Assembly: GCA_036872755.1 (NCBI GenBank) | Contig: JAVHNS010000002.1 | Location: 1,612,001 to 1,676,000, forward strand | DNA: 64,000 bases | Source: Orbilia blumenaviensis | Taxonomy: Eukaryota; Ascomycota; Orbiliomycetes; Orbiliales; Orbiliaceae | Reading direction: 5' to 3' | In this document: positions 23,071-34,666 of the stretch, one piece after another | Layout of the letters: each line of letters starts with the position of its first letter | Numbering within the stretch: the first letter of the stretch is position 1 | Position numbers and translations under genes: made by a program | The notes under the pieces: model-generated | Seen by the model: the letters and a program-made list of their open reading frames with translations, nothing else | Database searches by the model: none | Told to the model about the DNA's origin: nothing

Positions 23071-24015
23071 ATGGTGTTGCGCCGTTTCCTACTGCTACTC
23101 ACGATCTCAACCCTCTTCACCCGCCCCATCCTCTGCCAACCCACGATTACAAATGACAACGATAACAATAAAAACACAAAGCTTGAGGGAGATTTGATAG
23201 TAGTAGATAATGAATTTATATTCCCACCGCCGGCGTACACCCCTTCCGATGACGTCGTCTATGTTGAAAACTTGGTGTTTACTGCGGGACAGAAGATGAT
23301 GGTACGCTGGCGGACGAATTATACTTCTTTCAAGTTGGTTTCTGTACGCCGGGATGGGGAAGGTGGGGAAGGGGAAGGGGAGGAGGAGGTTATTTTTGGT
23401 ATATATTCCCCTTCATACTTTCTCTTTTATTTTATTTTTTGTATGAGTTTATTGATATGAGGATTATATACAGAAAGTAATGCTACGTCTACGTCGGCAC
23501 CACATGCAGCGTCGTCGTATTCTTGGGATGTGTGGTCTGATATCCCGGATCCGATGGAGCAGCCGGTGTATTTAGTGATATATAACACCGATGGTGGTGA
23601 TAACGGGTCGCGAGGGCAGAGTTTTAGAAGTAGGAGTTTTAATATCACTGGTGAAGGTGAAAGGACTTCAGCTACAGACATGGATATACTAGCCCCCCCT
23701 CCTCCACCACCCTTCGAGGACGATGTTGTAGAAGAAGCAGCGGAAGAAGAAGAAGGAGATGGTGGTGATCATAACCGCGCGTTAAAACTAGGATTAGGCA
23801 TCGGCCTTGGTCTGGGATTGGGAATTCCGTTGGTAGTGGTGGGGGTGTTACTCATCGGTGGGGTATTGATATGTAGAGCTGTGGCGTTGGATTATAATCC
23901 TGGAAGTGGGGATGCTGGGAGTGTTATTAGTGATGATTATGGGTCTGTGGTTATTGGGGTCGGGGTTGGGGTTTTAGAGGCGGAGGCGGAGAAGGGGGTT
24001 GAGAAGGTTGTGTGA
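23071..24015 (+). CDS. Single-pass membrane glycoprotein with signal peptide, fungal family of unknown function
   Basis: Exons 23071-23398 and 23474-24015 encode 289 aa. A signal peptide is evident (MVLRRFLLLLTISTLFTRPI, cleavage likely near residue 22). The ectodomain has a beta-rich pattern often seen in fungal cell-surface proteins: VFTAGQKMMVRWRTNYTSF, then WDVWSDIPDPMEQPVYLVIY, with probable N-glycosylation sites at NYT, NAT and NIT. A Pro-rich and acidic stalk precedes a hydrophobic, Gly-rich transmembrane segment at residues about 213-240 (GLGIGLGLGLGIPLVVVGVL). A cytoplasmic tail of about 45 residues follows. The architecture resembles fungal surface proteins of the Wsc/Mid2 kind, but I see no Wsc cysteine pattern and assign no function. 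It ends 129 bp from the stop of the convergent OCT1 gene. Confidence 0.75.
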
Positions 24016-24144
24016 TGACCTATTTTATTTCTTTATTCCTTTTTCTTTTCTTTCCTTTTTGTCTCTTAATGACTTACTTTCAGGGGTGTATATATACAAA
24101 AGTCCTGTAAATTAGAAGTGTATACACATATACATATATAGATT

Positions 24145-26604
24145 TTAAGCAGCCTCAGCCCCCCACCTCCCAACCTCCTCCATCCGTCCCTCAGCATCCT
24201 CAACCAGATCCTCCCTCTTCAAAAGCCGTCCAATACACTTCCAAGGATCTCTGCTCCCTCCCCACCGTAATACCTCGTCTTTATACCTCTCCCCCGCATC
24301 TCTAGATACCGGGTTATGCACAAACACCTCTTTCCACACTTTATCCGCGATGGCTTTGTCGAGCATGTAGCTGTAGTATAGTCCTCCATAACCGAATAGA
24401 TGGGTGAAGTAACCTTGCCAGCTGCCTGCTTCTTCTTCTTCTCCTCCTTCTTGGGATTGCAAGGAACCAGGTCGTCCGGCGGGGAACAGACCGTATTTCT
24501 TTTCTAACCCTCTATAAACCGCCGTACTATCAAACCCCGTCTCCAGCGCCTTTGCAGAATGTAGTTCCTGATCCAACAGCGCCAGCAGAACCTGTTGATA
24601 AGTCTCACAGTTCTCCATTGTTTTCGAAACCGCCAGCCTTCGGTTCAACAGCTCAGTCGGTAAAGCCGCGTCCGTTTTGTAATGTCTCGCAAAGAGCGAT
24701 AGTACCTGCGGAGACCGCGCGAAATGTTCCATCAATATGCTAGGAAACTCCGCAAAGTCCGTCGGACAGCGCGTGCCGGCCACCTCATGGAATTTCGTCC
24801 TGCCGATGATGGAGTGTATAGCGTGACCCATCTCATGGAATAACGTCGTTACCTCGTGAAAACTCAGTAAGGGCGTGGAACTCCCCGGTGGGGTGCTAAA
24901 ATCACAGATCAGAGCTATCGTGGGGAGTTGGTATAACACCCCTTCCTTGTTTCTGGCGGTGGCCATACCGTCACCACCACCTTCTTCGAGTCTTTCCTCG
25001 ATAATTTCTTCTTCGTCGATGGCGCGTGAACAGCGGACGGTGAAGTGTGCTGGATTTGGGTTTTTACCATCACGTTGGAAGAGGTCGCAGTAGACTACTG
25101 CTATGTGTCCTTCTGTGTCGGAGATTACGTCTAGTCTTCTGACGTCTGGGTTCCAGATCTCGCCGGGGGAGGTTTCGCGGGGGAGAAGGCGGATTCCGTA
25201 GAGGTTTGTGAAGAGACGGGAGAGGCCTTGCATTACAGTTCCTAAGGAGAAGTAGGATGATATGTCTGGATCGCCGCCGAGACGGGTGCGTTGGTGTTCT
25301 ACTACTTGGTGGAGGTAGTAGTCCTTTTCGTAGGCGTAGATTCTTGAAGTAGGGGTTCCGGTGGATTTTGATTTCTGGGAGATGATGTTTGAGATTTCTT
25401 TGTCCGCTAGAGGACGGGTGTGGGATAGCATCGAGTGCAGGAAGGTAGTGACGGCTTCCGGTGAACGAGCCATTTTGTCCGCGAGGGTCACCGCGGAGTG
25501 TGACTCTCTCCTAACCAGCCTCGCCAGCTCAGCTCTCTTTTTTAATAAGTTTTCAAGCAGTGCTATCTGCTGCTTCGGGGCCGTCTGCTGTTCTTTCCAG
25601 ATCTTGTAGCGTACCTCCTCATCCTTTACAGTTTGCAAAGCATGATGAGCCACGGATCCGCGAACGGGGAGGTATACGATCCCCGAATTCGTAATCCTCG
25701 ACAGACTGTTTATGGTCCACGGCTGCATACCCGCCAACTCCTCCCTTTTGAAAGTAATATACGGATTCGCCGCCGCAGCGTTACTGACAAAATCCCTGCC
25801 TAACCGGGAAATATCATTCGATAAGGATACGAATCTTCTTTTCGACTTATCCGGCAAGTTTATCCCCGATTTCTCAAAGTCAAGGAGTAAAGTCCTCCCC
25901 ACCGCGCGAGAGGTTTCGTCCCAGTGAGAGACTACCGCTGGGTTATACATCGCGGCTTTAAGGGAGGTGTACAGATCCGTGGTCGTATTCAGTATATTCA
26001 TGTATTCGTAGACGCTTTGGAAGGCTTTATCCGCCGCCATTACGAATTTTTCGTCAGGGTGGGTGTTTCGTATGAAATCCGCCAGGTCTAAAACTCGACA
26101 TAATAGATCGCTGAGGCGGTCCAGATCTTTGATTATTCGGATATGGTCTTCTTGTGAGGTCGCGCGGGATACACGGTCGACCACTCTTTTTGCCTTTTTC
26201 AAACATGAGTTCGCGAAGATTATGAATCCGTTGGGGGTGGTCAGGAAGCGGTTTTGGAATAAACCCGTGTGAGGTTTTTGACTGCGTGAGGTGAAGGATT
26301 TGTAGGCTTCGGGACTGTCGAAGATTGAGCGGAGGAGGGTGTCGTCGTGTTTTAGGTCGTTTGAGGAGGAGGAGTATGTTGTGGTGGTGGTGGGGATTCG
26401 AGGGTCTATGGATGATGGTGGCGGGAACGATGTTACGCCCTGGTGGAGATAGCGGGCTCCGATGCGGCGGGATGATTTGCGAAGACAGTCGTTGCAGATG
26501 TAGGAGGAGGAGGAGGAGGAGGAGGGTCTGTTCGTTCGGAGGGAGGGCTGCTGTCGCAGGAGGCTTCGCGAGGAAGCCACCCGGCGGGCGAATGCGGGCT
26601 GCAT
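24145..26604 (-). CDS. OCT1: Mitochondrial intermediate (octapeptidyl) peptidase, M3 metalloprotease
   Basis: Removes an octapeptide from imported mitochondrial precursors after the main processing peptidase has cut. A single exon of 819 aa. The zinc site is clear near residues 587-591: TLFHEMGHAIHSIIGRTK has the HExxH motif, and the downstream FAEFPSILMEHFA supplies the third, glutamate ligand. RYKIWKEQ and the C-terminal LFGYGGLYYSYMLDKAIADK are also family features. The N-terminus is Arg/Ser-rich and lacks early acidic residues (MQPAFARRVASSRSLLRQQP), as expected for a matrix-targeting sequence. The start is the ATG at 26604; a longer in-frame reading upstream begins only at TTG. Length fits fungal OCT1 (about 770-830 aa). 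Confidence 0.95.
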   Translation of the reverse strand: MQPAFARRVASSRSLLRQQPSLRTNRPSSSSSSSYICNDCLRKSSRRIGARYLHQGVTSFPPPSSIDPRIPTTTTTYSSSSNDLKHDDTLLRSIFDSPEAYKSFTSRSQKPHTGLFQNRFLTTPNGFIIFANSCLKKAKRVVDRVSRATSQEDHIRIIKDLDRLSDLLCRVLDLADFIRNTHPDEKFVMAADKAFQSVYEYMNILNTTTDLYTSLKAAMYNPAVVSHWDETSRAVGRTLLLDFEKSGINLPDKSKRRFVSLSNDISRLGRDFVSNAAAANPYITFKREELAGMQPWTINSLSRITNSGIVYLPVRGSVAHHALQTVKDEEVRYKIWKEQQTAPKQQIALLENLLKKRAELARLVRRESHSAVTLADKMARSPEAVTTFLHSMLSHTRPLADKEISNIISQKSKSTGTPTSRIYAYEKDYYLHQVVEHQRTRLGGDPDISSYFSLGTVMQGLSRLFTNLYGIRLLPRETSPGEIWNPDVRRLDVISDTEGHIAVVYCDLFQRDGKNPNPAHFTVRCSRAIDEEEIIEERLEEGGGDGMATARNKEGVLYQLPTIALICDFSTPPGSSTPLLSFHEVTTLFHEMGHAIHSIIGRTKFHEVAGTRCPTDFAEFPSILMEHFARSPQVLSLFARHYKTDAALPTELLNRRLAVSKTMENCETYQQVLLALLDQELHSAKALETGFDSTAVYRGLEKKYGLFPAGRPGSLQSQEGGEEEEAGSWQGYFTHLFGYGGLYYSYMLDKAIADKVWKEVFVHNPVSRDAGERYKDEVLRWGGSRDPWKCIGRLLKREDLVEDAEGRMEEVGRWGAEAA

Positions 26605-27473
26605 TTTTTTGTTTGTTTCCCCTAAGCAGCAGCGGGGGCGGGGTGTTTTGAAGGGTTGCTTCTTGTCGAAAAGAAGCTGGAACAATTAACGAAAAACTTG
26701 GTTCGTTCGGTTCGGGTTTGGTGAGAGGGTTGCACAAACAGGAATTGCCGAATTGGGCCGATAAATTGTGGTTGGAAAATGCAACAGCGCTTTTTTTGTG
26801 TTGGTCATTACTCTATCATGCTAACGCCAGATTCCCATGCTTCACGATAGGAAATGTTATATACCCCCCTTTTACAAAAACCCATAACCATTAAGATAGT
26901 GAAATATGAAAGAAGATGGTCCTGTTGAAAGGAGACGAGAGGAGGAAAATTTATAGGGAAATAAAAAAAAGAAGATGGGACATCAGAATTCATTAAAAAA
27001 TCCCCGCGCGATCCACCGCGACCAGCGTATAACATGCACACACGCATGACAGGACATGATATATATGATATAATATGATAGTATGATATGACATGAATGA
27101 AACCCAAGAAAGAAAAACATCAAAAATCAAAGCAGGGGAAACTCGGGTATCGAACATAAAAATAGGAAGATCCAGATCCAGATGAGATGTCAGACGCCAA
27201 GAGAGAAAAAAAAGTAATGATGTTGAAGGGGGGTAATAAGAAGCGAAGGCTTGAGGAGGGAAGAGAGGCTGTGATCTCAGCATGCCTGCTCAGAAAAAAG
27301 GAGAAGAAACAAGTATTTTTTTTTCTATCTCGCACCAGCGCACCGACTACGCTCCATCCGCAAAACAAAACAAAAAAAAAACCGACAGACAATACCTAAA
27401 AAAACAGAACGTCTAGTCGCACCGAAGCCAAGGCCATAGAAGGCGGAAGAGATGGGAGAAGAGAGGAAGGCAA
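26605..27473 (-). other. Intergenic region upstream of OCT1
   Basis: 869 bp between the OCT1 start and the 3' end of the F-box-like gene. AT-rich, with an ATGATAT-like repeat near 27055-27095 and several A runs. No gene or RNA recognised. Confidence 0.5.
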
Positions 27474-30400
27474 CTACTCCTCAACCTCACCTCCCAAAAA
27501 ATCCTCCTCCTCCATCCACGCCCGCCTGATCCCATCATCAACCCCCCTCCTCCTCTCCTCTCCTTCATACTCCTCATCATCATCATCATCCTCACTCTCA
27601 TCGGTCCTCAAATACCCCGAATGCAACACCTTCGCCACAACCTCAACACTCGCCGGCTCCCTCAACGGATAAAAGACCGTCTCCTTAATATCCAAACTTC
27701 CATGCGGATACCTGGACCTCGACCCAAAGAACAGGTTATCATAGCTTTCGAAGCCGAGGTATTTTGGCATGTTTACCCCGGAGGCGTAGTCGAGTGATTC
27801 TACGGCTACCATACCCTCGAACACTATCCTTAGATCCCAACCGCCTCTTTTTTCGCCAGATAGTAGTGCTAGCGGTGGGGTAGGGTGTATAACGGGCTGT
27901 TTATTAACCAACACATCTGCAGCTTGCCTTGCCGCGCTGAGGAGATCGGTCAGAGACTCCCGGTTCCATACTAACCCCCATGCCGGCGTCTTGAGTAAAT
28001 ACTCGGCATGTACCTCCTGCTGCGCCGCATCGCTGGGTCCCGCTAGGTGGGACGTCGTCTCCACAGCGTAGTCCCTGCACCCACGGGCTATAGACTTATG
28101 TACCCGGGGGACAACGATAGTCCACTTCCTTTTGAGGTTCTTGTCGTAGCTTGGAAGCTTGAACTCGGGAGTGGAGTCCGCGGTGGCCATTAGTTTTCCA
28201 AGGTAGGCCGGCGCGCTAGATGATGAGAGGAAGGCGCGGAAGATCTCGGGACAGCAGACGCTGTATACGAATGCATCGGTGAGATTTGGGAACATGGAGA
28301 GGAGCGGGCAGGCGTGTGGTTGCACTGGTGCCCGGGAGGACATCGAGAGTTGAGGGATTGCCGGCGCATATCTCAGCGTCCGGAGGGTGTGGGCGGAGAA
28401 TGACTTCTGGAGGAGCACCAATGAAGCTGTAACATAAAATGTACCAAATTAGCCCCCGTCTTGCACTGATAATAATAAATAATAAAAAAAAGAAGACTAT
28501 GGGGATAAAGGGAATAGTCTCACCTCCCAACGAAACCTCCGCTGCCCAGCACCCATCCGCCAGCAAAAACTTCTCAATACCCTCGATCCCTCTGCTCTCC
28601 GCCTGCCTATCAACCCCAGCACTCCCCTGCCCAAACACAAACTTCCTCACAAACCCTTCTCCAAACCACCGTCTCTCATGCCCCTTCCCCACAAACCCGC
28701 CGGCATAATGCGAACTTCTCATCCAACCCCTTCCTCTAACTTCAATATCCTTCACCTGCGTCTCCGGCACATTCCAAAGTCCCTTTTCAAGCTCCAACCG
28801 ATTAAACTCATCATGCATCTTCTCAATCAACAGATCAACCTCCAAATTCAACGCTCTAGACGTAACGTCCAACGCATCCCACCAAACCTGGCGACTAACA
28901 CTCGGGTGTTCCAACTCCGCCAGCTGTGTCGCAAGTCTTGAAAACTGCTGTTCGTTACAATACAACCAATCTCTAAACTCCACCGTCTTACAAGCCTGAA
29001 GCGCAGTCTTCAACGATCCCCATTTCGACGGCGGTAGAACGGCAATTATATTAACCGGCACCTGGATTCTAGAACTCCCCGCCGCAGCAGTGATGATATC
29101 CAACACTAGTTCCGCATCGGATTTTATAATCGCTATAGTCTGCTCGATTATAAACTCATGCACTCTTCTCGAAAGCGCGAATCTTTGCTGGATGCGATTT
29201 GTCTGGATCCTAGCCATGGAAGGACGTTGGTAGGGATTCATAATCCAATTCGCCTCATCAATACCCCAATACTCCCTCTCCGGGTTATCGTAGTATTTCA
29301 AAAACCGCTCCTTCCCGAGCTCGGCATCATTCATAAGACGTTCAAAGACATCGGTATCCTCCCGCCACGCGTACGTGAAATCCCAAAACACGATGCCTCC
29401 ACCGTTGCGCAGCAGCGAGCCGCCCCATACAACCGCAAAGGTGGACAGCATGGCATACACGCTCTCCAGATTCCGAATATGCATCGGTGAACCGAGGTGT
29501 AATGTCACCCCTCCGGATCTCAAATACGGAAAAGCGGTAAGGAATTCCTTGTGGATGATCGACCAGTCCACGTCTTCCCGTATGTGGTGTGAATGGTCGG
29601 ACATGAATGATTCCTTAGACTCTGCCGCTTCGGGTAGTAAATAATACGATAAAAACGACGAGATTCCCTTCTTCTGCCCGGATCTGTTGCTACTGCTGCT
29701 TCTGCCGTTCGGTGGGTAGATCGTGCTATCGTTGTCGTAGTCGTGGTCGTGGTCGTGATCGTGATCGTGGTCGTTATTGTAATCATTATCATTATTATTA
29801 TTATCGGCGGTATTAGGTCTATTGTTGTTGTTATTATATCTCCGTCGGCGTTGATAGCTTGCTCGTGTTCCTCCCTCTGAATGATCCTCTGTGAATGCTA
29901 CGTCGTCGTCGGAGTGGGCATGAATCCGGTCGCCTTCCCGCCTTCCTCCTCCTCCTCCACTACCTCCTCCCACTGTTCCACTCCCACTCCCACTCCCACT
30001 TCCAGCTCCAGAACCCGCCCTTCCTCCCATGGGCCCACCGTGAGGGGTAAGATGCCTTCCATACTCCCTAACCGCAGTAGCAGTCCCCTCATCCCCCCTC
30101 TTCTTCTTCCTAGCCGCCGAAGACGACGACGAAGCCACCAGTCCCTGACGTATATCCTCCTCGTCGCCATGTTCCTTATTATAAGCCTCCAACCTCAGCC
30201 TCAACCGTTCTATGTCGCTAAAATCCACAACGATACCGTTCCTAGTCGCAGAGAAACACTCTCTACTAGCCCACGAATGCCATCTCGAGCAGGTTTCGCG
30301 AACGTTACGGGTATCAGCCAGTTTCCATCTCAAATATCTCTTCTTGAGTTCGGCGACTTTGACACCCGGATAGAAGCAGCGACAGAGGGCGTCCGATGCC

Positions 30401-31038
30401 GTGGAATGCGAGACCACATCGTCTAATATCTGACCTAATATTTCGACGGGTAAAGATTCGAATAATTTTGGAGAATTGAGCGTGGGACGGGAGATGTAGT
30501 TGCCGGCGTCGTCGTAGTCGTCTTCTTCGGAGTCGCTGTCGGCGCCGAAGAGGTATTTTGTGAAGTACTTTGTGAGTTTGAAGGTAGAGCCGGGGATGTG
30601 GGAGGGGTTGCGATGAGGGTAAGGGGGACAGTAGCATTGGGGTCTTTTGGAGGGGACCTCGCCTGGGAGCTGGGGGTTGGGTTGTTCGCGACGGAGACGG
30701 TCCTCGTTTGTGTAGCGCATTGTGAGGGAAGAGGAGGAAGAGGAGAAGGAGGAGGTGAGGTCGGAAGCGGAAGCGGAGTCGCGGGTGCGCGGTCTGGAGG
30801 AGGATGAGCCAGAGTCGGTGGAGTAGTAGAGGCTGTTGGTATTATAATTAGCAGAGGCACCAGTGGTGGTGGTTGTTGTTGTTGATGTTGCTGTCGTTGT
30901 GTCGGTAGCGCTGTTGTTGTCTCGACGACGATTGTAGTTATAGTAAGACGAAGAATGAGGAGGAGGAGAGGCGGAGAGACCGAGAGAAGAGGCGAGCGAC
31001 GACCAGAAGCCGGGCGACGGGGGGGATTGATATCGCAT
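27474..31038 (-). CDS. Large F-box-like protein of unknown function
   Basis: Exon 1 is 28524-31038 and exon 2 27474-28426 (1155 aa), joined by a 97-bp intron (GTGAGA...ACAG) that turns ...VSLG into ASLVLLQKSF. Residues about 195-280 begin with an F-box-like helix, ESLPVEILGQILDDVVSH, then a motif-rich segment ending RECFSATRNGIVVDFSD, as in many fungal F-box proteins whose next part is a set of short strands. Such proteins commonly link substrates to SCF ubiquitin ligases; the substrate is unknown. The N-terminal 150 residues and residues about 330-470 are low-complexity, including a His-Asp repeat near 29715-29790 and long Ser, Asn and Gly runs. The C-terminus is very acidic. The start is the first ATG in frame (31038); a TTG-initiated extension to 31077 is unlikely. 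Confidence 0.6.
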
Positions 31039-32641
31039 GTATGTATTATCCTCCCCCTTCCAGTTGGTAACCTCCAAAATAAGATAAAAAGTATTTTGTA
31101 CAATAGTAAGTAGGTAAGTAGGTATATAGTACTAAGTAGGTAGGTAGTTAGGTAGGTAGGTATATAGTATATTCAAATCTTTTAGGGAGTAAGTAGGTGT
31201 ATAGTAGAAAATAAGGAATATGTGAGGCTCCAGATCTAGATATGGAGAGATGTTGTGATATAATAGTGATAAGAAGATGAAGAAGAAATGACAAGAAGAG
31301 GAAGAAAAAGAATCAATGGCCGACTGGATGGATCCAAACAGCAGACCGACCGACTGACCGACTGTGGGTCTGTTTCTTGTTCCTGTCTGTCTGTCTGTCT
31401 CTGATTTCGCCTTTTCTATCTGTCTCTCGTCTCGTCTCGTTCGTGCAGTGTGCAGTGTGCAGTGCAGGAAGCAAGAAGCAAGAAGCAAGAAAGGGCGTGT
31501 ATGTATGTGTGCCTGTGTGAGTGCGCAATCGATCAAAACGAGGCTAGCCAGTTTATTTTTATTTTTTATTTGTTAACGTGGATCGGATATGCCCAAATGT
31601 CGCGATCTCTCTCTCTTTCTCTTTCTCTTTTTATCTGGCTTCGCTTTCTCTCTCTTGTTGCTTTTATCTGATTTGTCCAAAAGGGATGGCTGGAAAGGAA
31701 AAAAAGAGGATAAGGATAGAAAAGATGTGGGTTTTTTTTTTCTTTTCTTCTTTCTCCTGTAATAAAAACAGACTAACAAGCAAAAAAGCTGTCAGACCGA
31801 ATTAAACGAACGAGAGTTAAAAGAAGGAATTCAAGGGGGGGAAAGAGAAAGAGAAAGAGAAAGAAGGAAAAGAAAGAGGAGGCGGGTAAATTCAAACCTG
31901 ATTTGCTCTGCTCTGGTCTCTCTGCTAGTCAGGTCTCTCTCGAGTCGCACACGCCTGTATCCCTCTTATAAGCTGTATGTGTATGTATATGTATGTGCAT
32001 GTGTATGTATGGGTATGTGCATGTGTATGTGTATACAAGAATGCATAGTAATAACGATGGTACCTTTCCCTCCCTCCCCTGGCAATGGCAATAACACTGG
32101 CAATGGCAATTTCGACCCGAGATATGAATGATTCACCTCGGAAAAGGATGATTATCGATAGAAGAAAGCAAGCAATCTCCAAGCTGTCAAAATAAAAACA
32201 ATTAGAATTAGAATTAGAATGCCAGAATGGGAGAGAGGGTCCGTCCGTGTCAGATTAGCGCGCTGCCTAATAGCCCCTCCCCCTGGTAGGAAATCAAAGA
32301 TCCAAAACCCAGAAACAGAAACAGAAACTACCCGAGCGAGCGAGTGAGACTGAAATGGCGAATGCCCAGTGGCTGGAATGGAGAGAGAGATGCCCATTTC
32401 ATATTAAAAATTCGTTTTAATTAGGCGAGCCCATCCCCATCCCCCCAATATCCAATATTCAATATCAACCTCCAAAATACAACATCGCGAGATGCTTTAT
32501 ATATAGAATAAATTAAAGATAAAATAAAATAAAAATACAAAATACAAAAACCCGCTCTATTCAAAAGTAAGATGAAATATATATATAAAGAAATAAATAT
32601 AAAATGCCAAAATGCAGCAAGTAAAAGAGAAAAAAAGAAAA
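31039..32641 (-). other. Intergenic region upstream of the F-box-like gene
   Basis: 1603 bp rich in simple repeats: TAGG near 31100-31160, GTGCAGT and GCAAGAA near 31443-31492, a GA-rich purine run near 31838-31880, GTATGT near 31977-32030, and GGCAAT near 32080-32110. Nothing coding recognised. Confidence 0.5.
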
Positions 32642-34666
32642 TCATATCTTGGGCACCCCCCTGGCCCACCCCATCCCCGCCACTATCACCCCCGTCAGGA
32701 CCGCACACATAGCAAAGGGCAGCCCCATCCCCAATCCCGTCATATTCCCCTCCGAATACGTAAACGCATACACCTTAATCCACAACGGCCCGTTCAATAT
32801 CCCCGACATGATCTCAACGATCACAAACGCCATGTGAATGATCATAATCTCGCTCTCCTTCGCCTGAGCGATACAATGGCTCCTCAACCCGTCAAAAAAC
32901 GCCCTGGCGGGCGCATTAACCACCAACGAAGTCACCAAGAAGAACTCTGACGCCGTGGCGGTCAATATCAGCGCCGACAGCGTCTGCGCTACCAACGATA
33001 GCGTTGCGATCATTAGATCTGCGGGAAACCGTAACATTCGCCATATGCTCCCCTTCCCGGAAACCACCCTCTCGATCCTTGTCTTCGCGAATGGTAATAA
33101 TAGTAACACCACCGCGCCCATAAGACTCTCGAACGACAGCACGATCCCCGTCTTCGACAACGTCCATGAATATCGCTTAGACACCCACGTCTGGAACGGA
33201 ATCCTAACCCCTCGCGCGATCATATTCAAAAACAATATCACCAGCGCATTCCTAATCGCTCGCTGTTCGAATAATAGTGTTTTTACGGATGCGTATAGAT
33301 TCGTCTTTGAGCGCGCCTGTTCTAGGAAGCGCTGGTATAGCGTGGCCTTCCGACGGGGCGCCGCTGTTATGTCTTCGTCGTCGTCGTCGTCCGCTGCTGT
33401 GTCTGGGTATTGCGAGGAAGAGCGGATGTCGTCGTACATGCTCTTTTTGTCCTTTACAGCCGGCGGGATGAGCAGGATCGTTGGTACCGATAGTACCACG
33501 AATAGGAAAACGCCCATGTAAAGCACTGTTACCGGGCTAATCAAGCCCATCAACCACGAGCCCAGCGTCGTGCCCAGGAACGTCGACAGAATATTAAACC
33601 CGGTGAGTTTGTAATACACCGCTGCTCTATATATATACCCTCCAAATATTAACACAACTTCCCTTTTTTTTATTTTAGAACTAGTATAGAAAAAAAGGAG
33701 AAGACTTACAAATCATCCTTCGGCGTATTCTCAGCGATCACCGTCCGCATCATAATCCCAAAAAACGTAAACCCACCGCCGAGCAGATCGAACAGCGGAA
33801 TCACCCAGAACAGCCGCGGGTCGAATGTCAATGGATGCGATCCTATATAAACCACCAATTAGCCCCTCCATTCTCACCTTCTCTAAAATTCTATATAAAA
33901 GGGATAGATATATATACATACCAATAAACCCCATCAACGACAACCCCACCGCTGTCTCCCCAATCGCTAACAGCAAAAACGCCCGTCTATCTATAACTCC
34001 CGCCAGAAACCCGGAAGGGAACATCACCAGCAGCGCTAATTTCCCCCCAAAAGAACAGACATATTAGCCCAAAAAACCACCCTTTCAAAATACACTTTTA
34101 TTCACCCATCTGGCATATATATATAAATATATGCATAATCAAAGGTTATACTCACAAACAACAGTGGACACCGTATCCGACACCCCCAAAATCTCCACCA
34201 CACCAGCCTGGATCTCATCCGTCTTACACATCTTCTCATCCGCCATTCCCATCCCCCCTCCACTTCCATCTCTACCAACAGCAGCCAACGTCTTATTACT
34301 GTCATTATACTCATACCACCTCTGACAAACCGCATTCTCCACAATCCTAGTAAACGGCAAACTCGTCGTCGCAAAACTAAAGATTATAAAAACCTCCAAT
34401 AGGATACAGAGTAATACGGTGCGTCTGTGACGGGAGGTGTAGATTGTTGGTGGTTTCGGATGGGTATCTAGTAAGGGGGTATCCATTATTTCGAAGGGTT
34501 CGAGAGGGGTGCGCGGATTGTGAGGTGATAGTGGGGGTGGGCGGGGTGAGCTCGGCCGTGAATTTGCCGGCGAGGAGGAAGGGGAGGGGAAGGCATCTAG
34601 ATTTAGAGGTTCGGATTCGGAGGGGTGGGTGGGAGCTTCTTTATGGATGTCGATGTAGGACGCCAT
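32642..34666 (-). CDS. Major facilitator superfamily transporter
   Basis: Exons in minus-strand order 34156-34666, 33922-34035, 33710-33842 and 32642-33626 encode 580 aa. After a Pro/Ser-rich cytoplasmic N-terminus of about 90 residues, membrane segments follow: VLLCILLEVFIIFSFATTSL, then after intron 1 SLLVMFPSGFLAGVIDRRA with a loop resembling the MFS G-x-x-x-D-R-R motif, then LFWVIPLFDLLGGGFTFFG and TPKDDLAAVYYKL. The central loop is charged (about residues 310-360) and is followed by a second half with about six segments. The total of about 12 segments fits an MFS carrier. A loop of about 40 residues with possible N-glycosylation (NDSNKT) follows the first segment. I cannot assign a substrate. 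Introns are 120, 79 and 83 bp; all phases agree. Confidence 0.8.
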
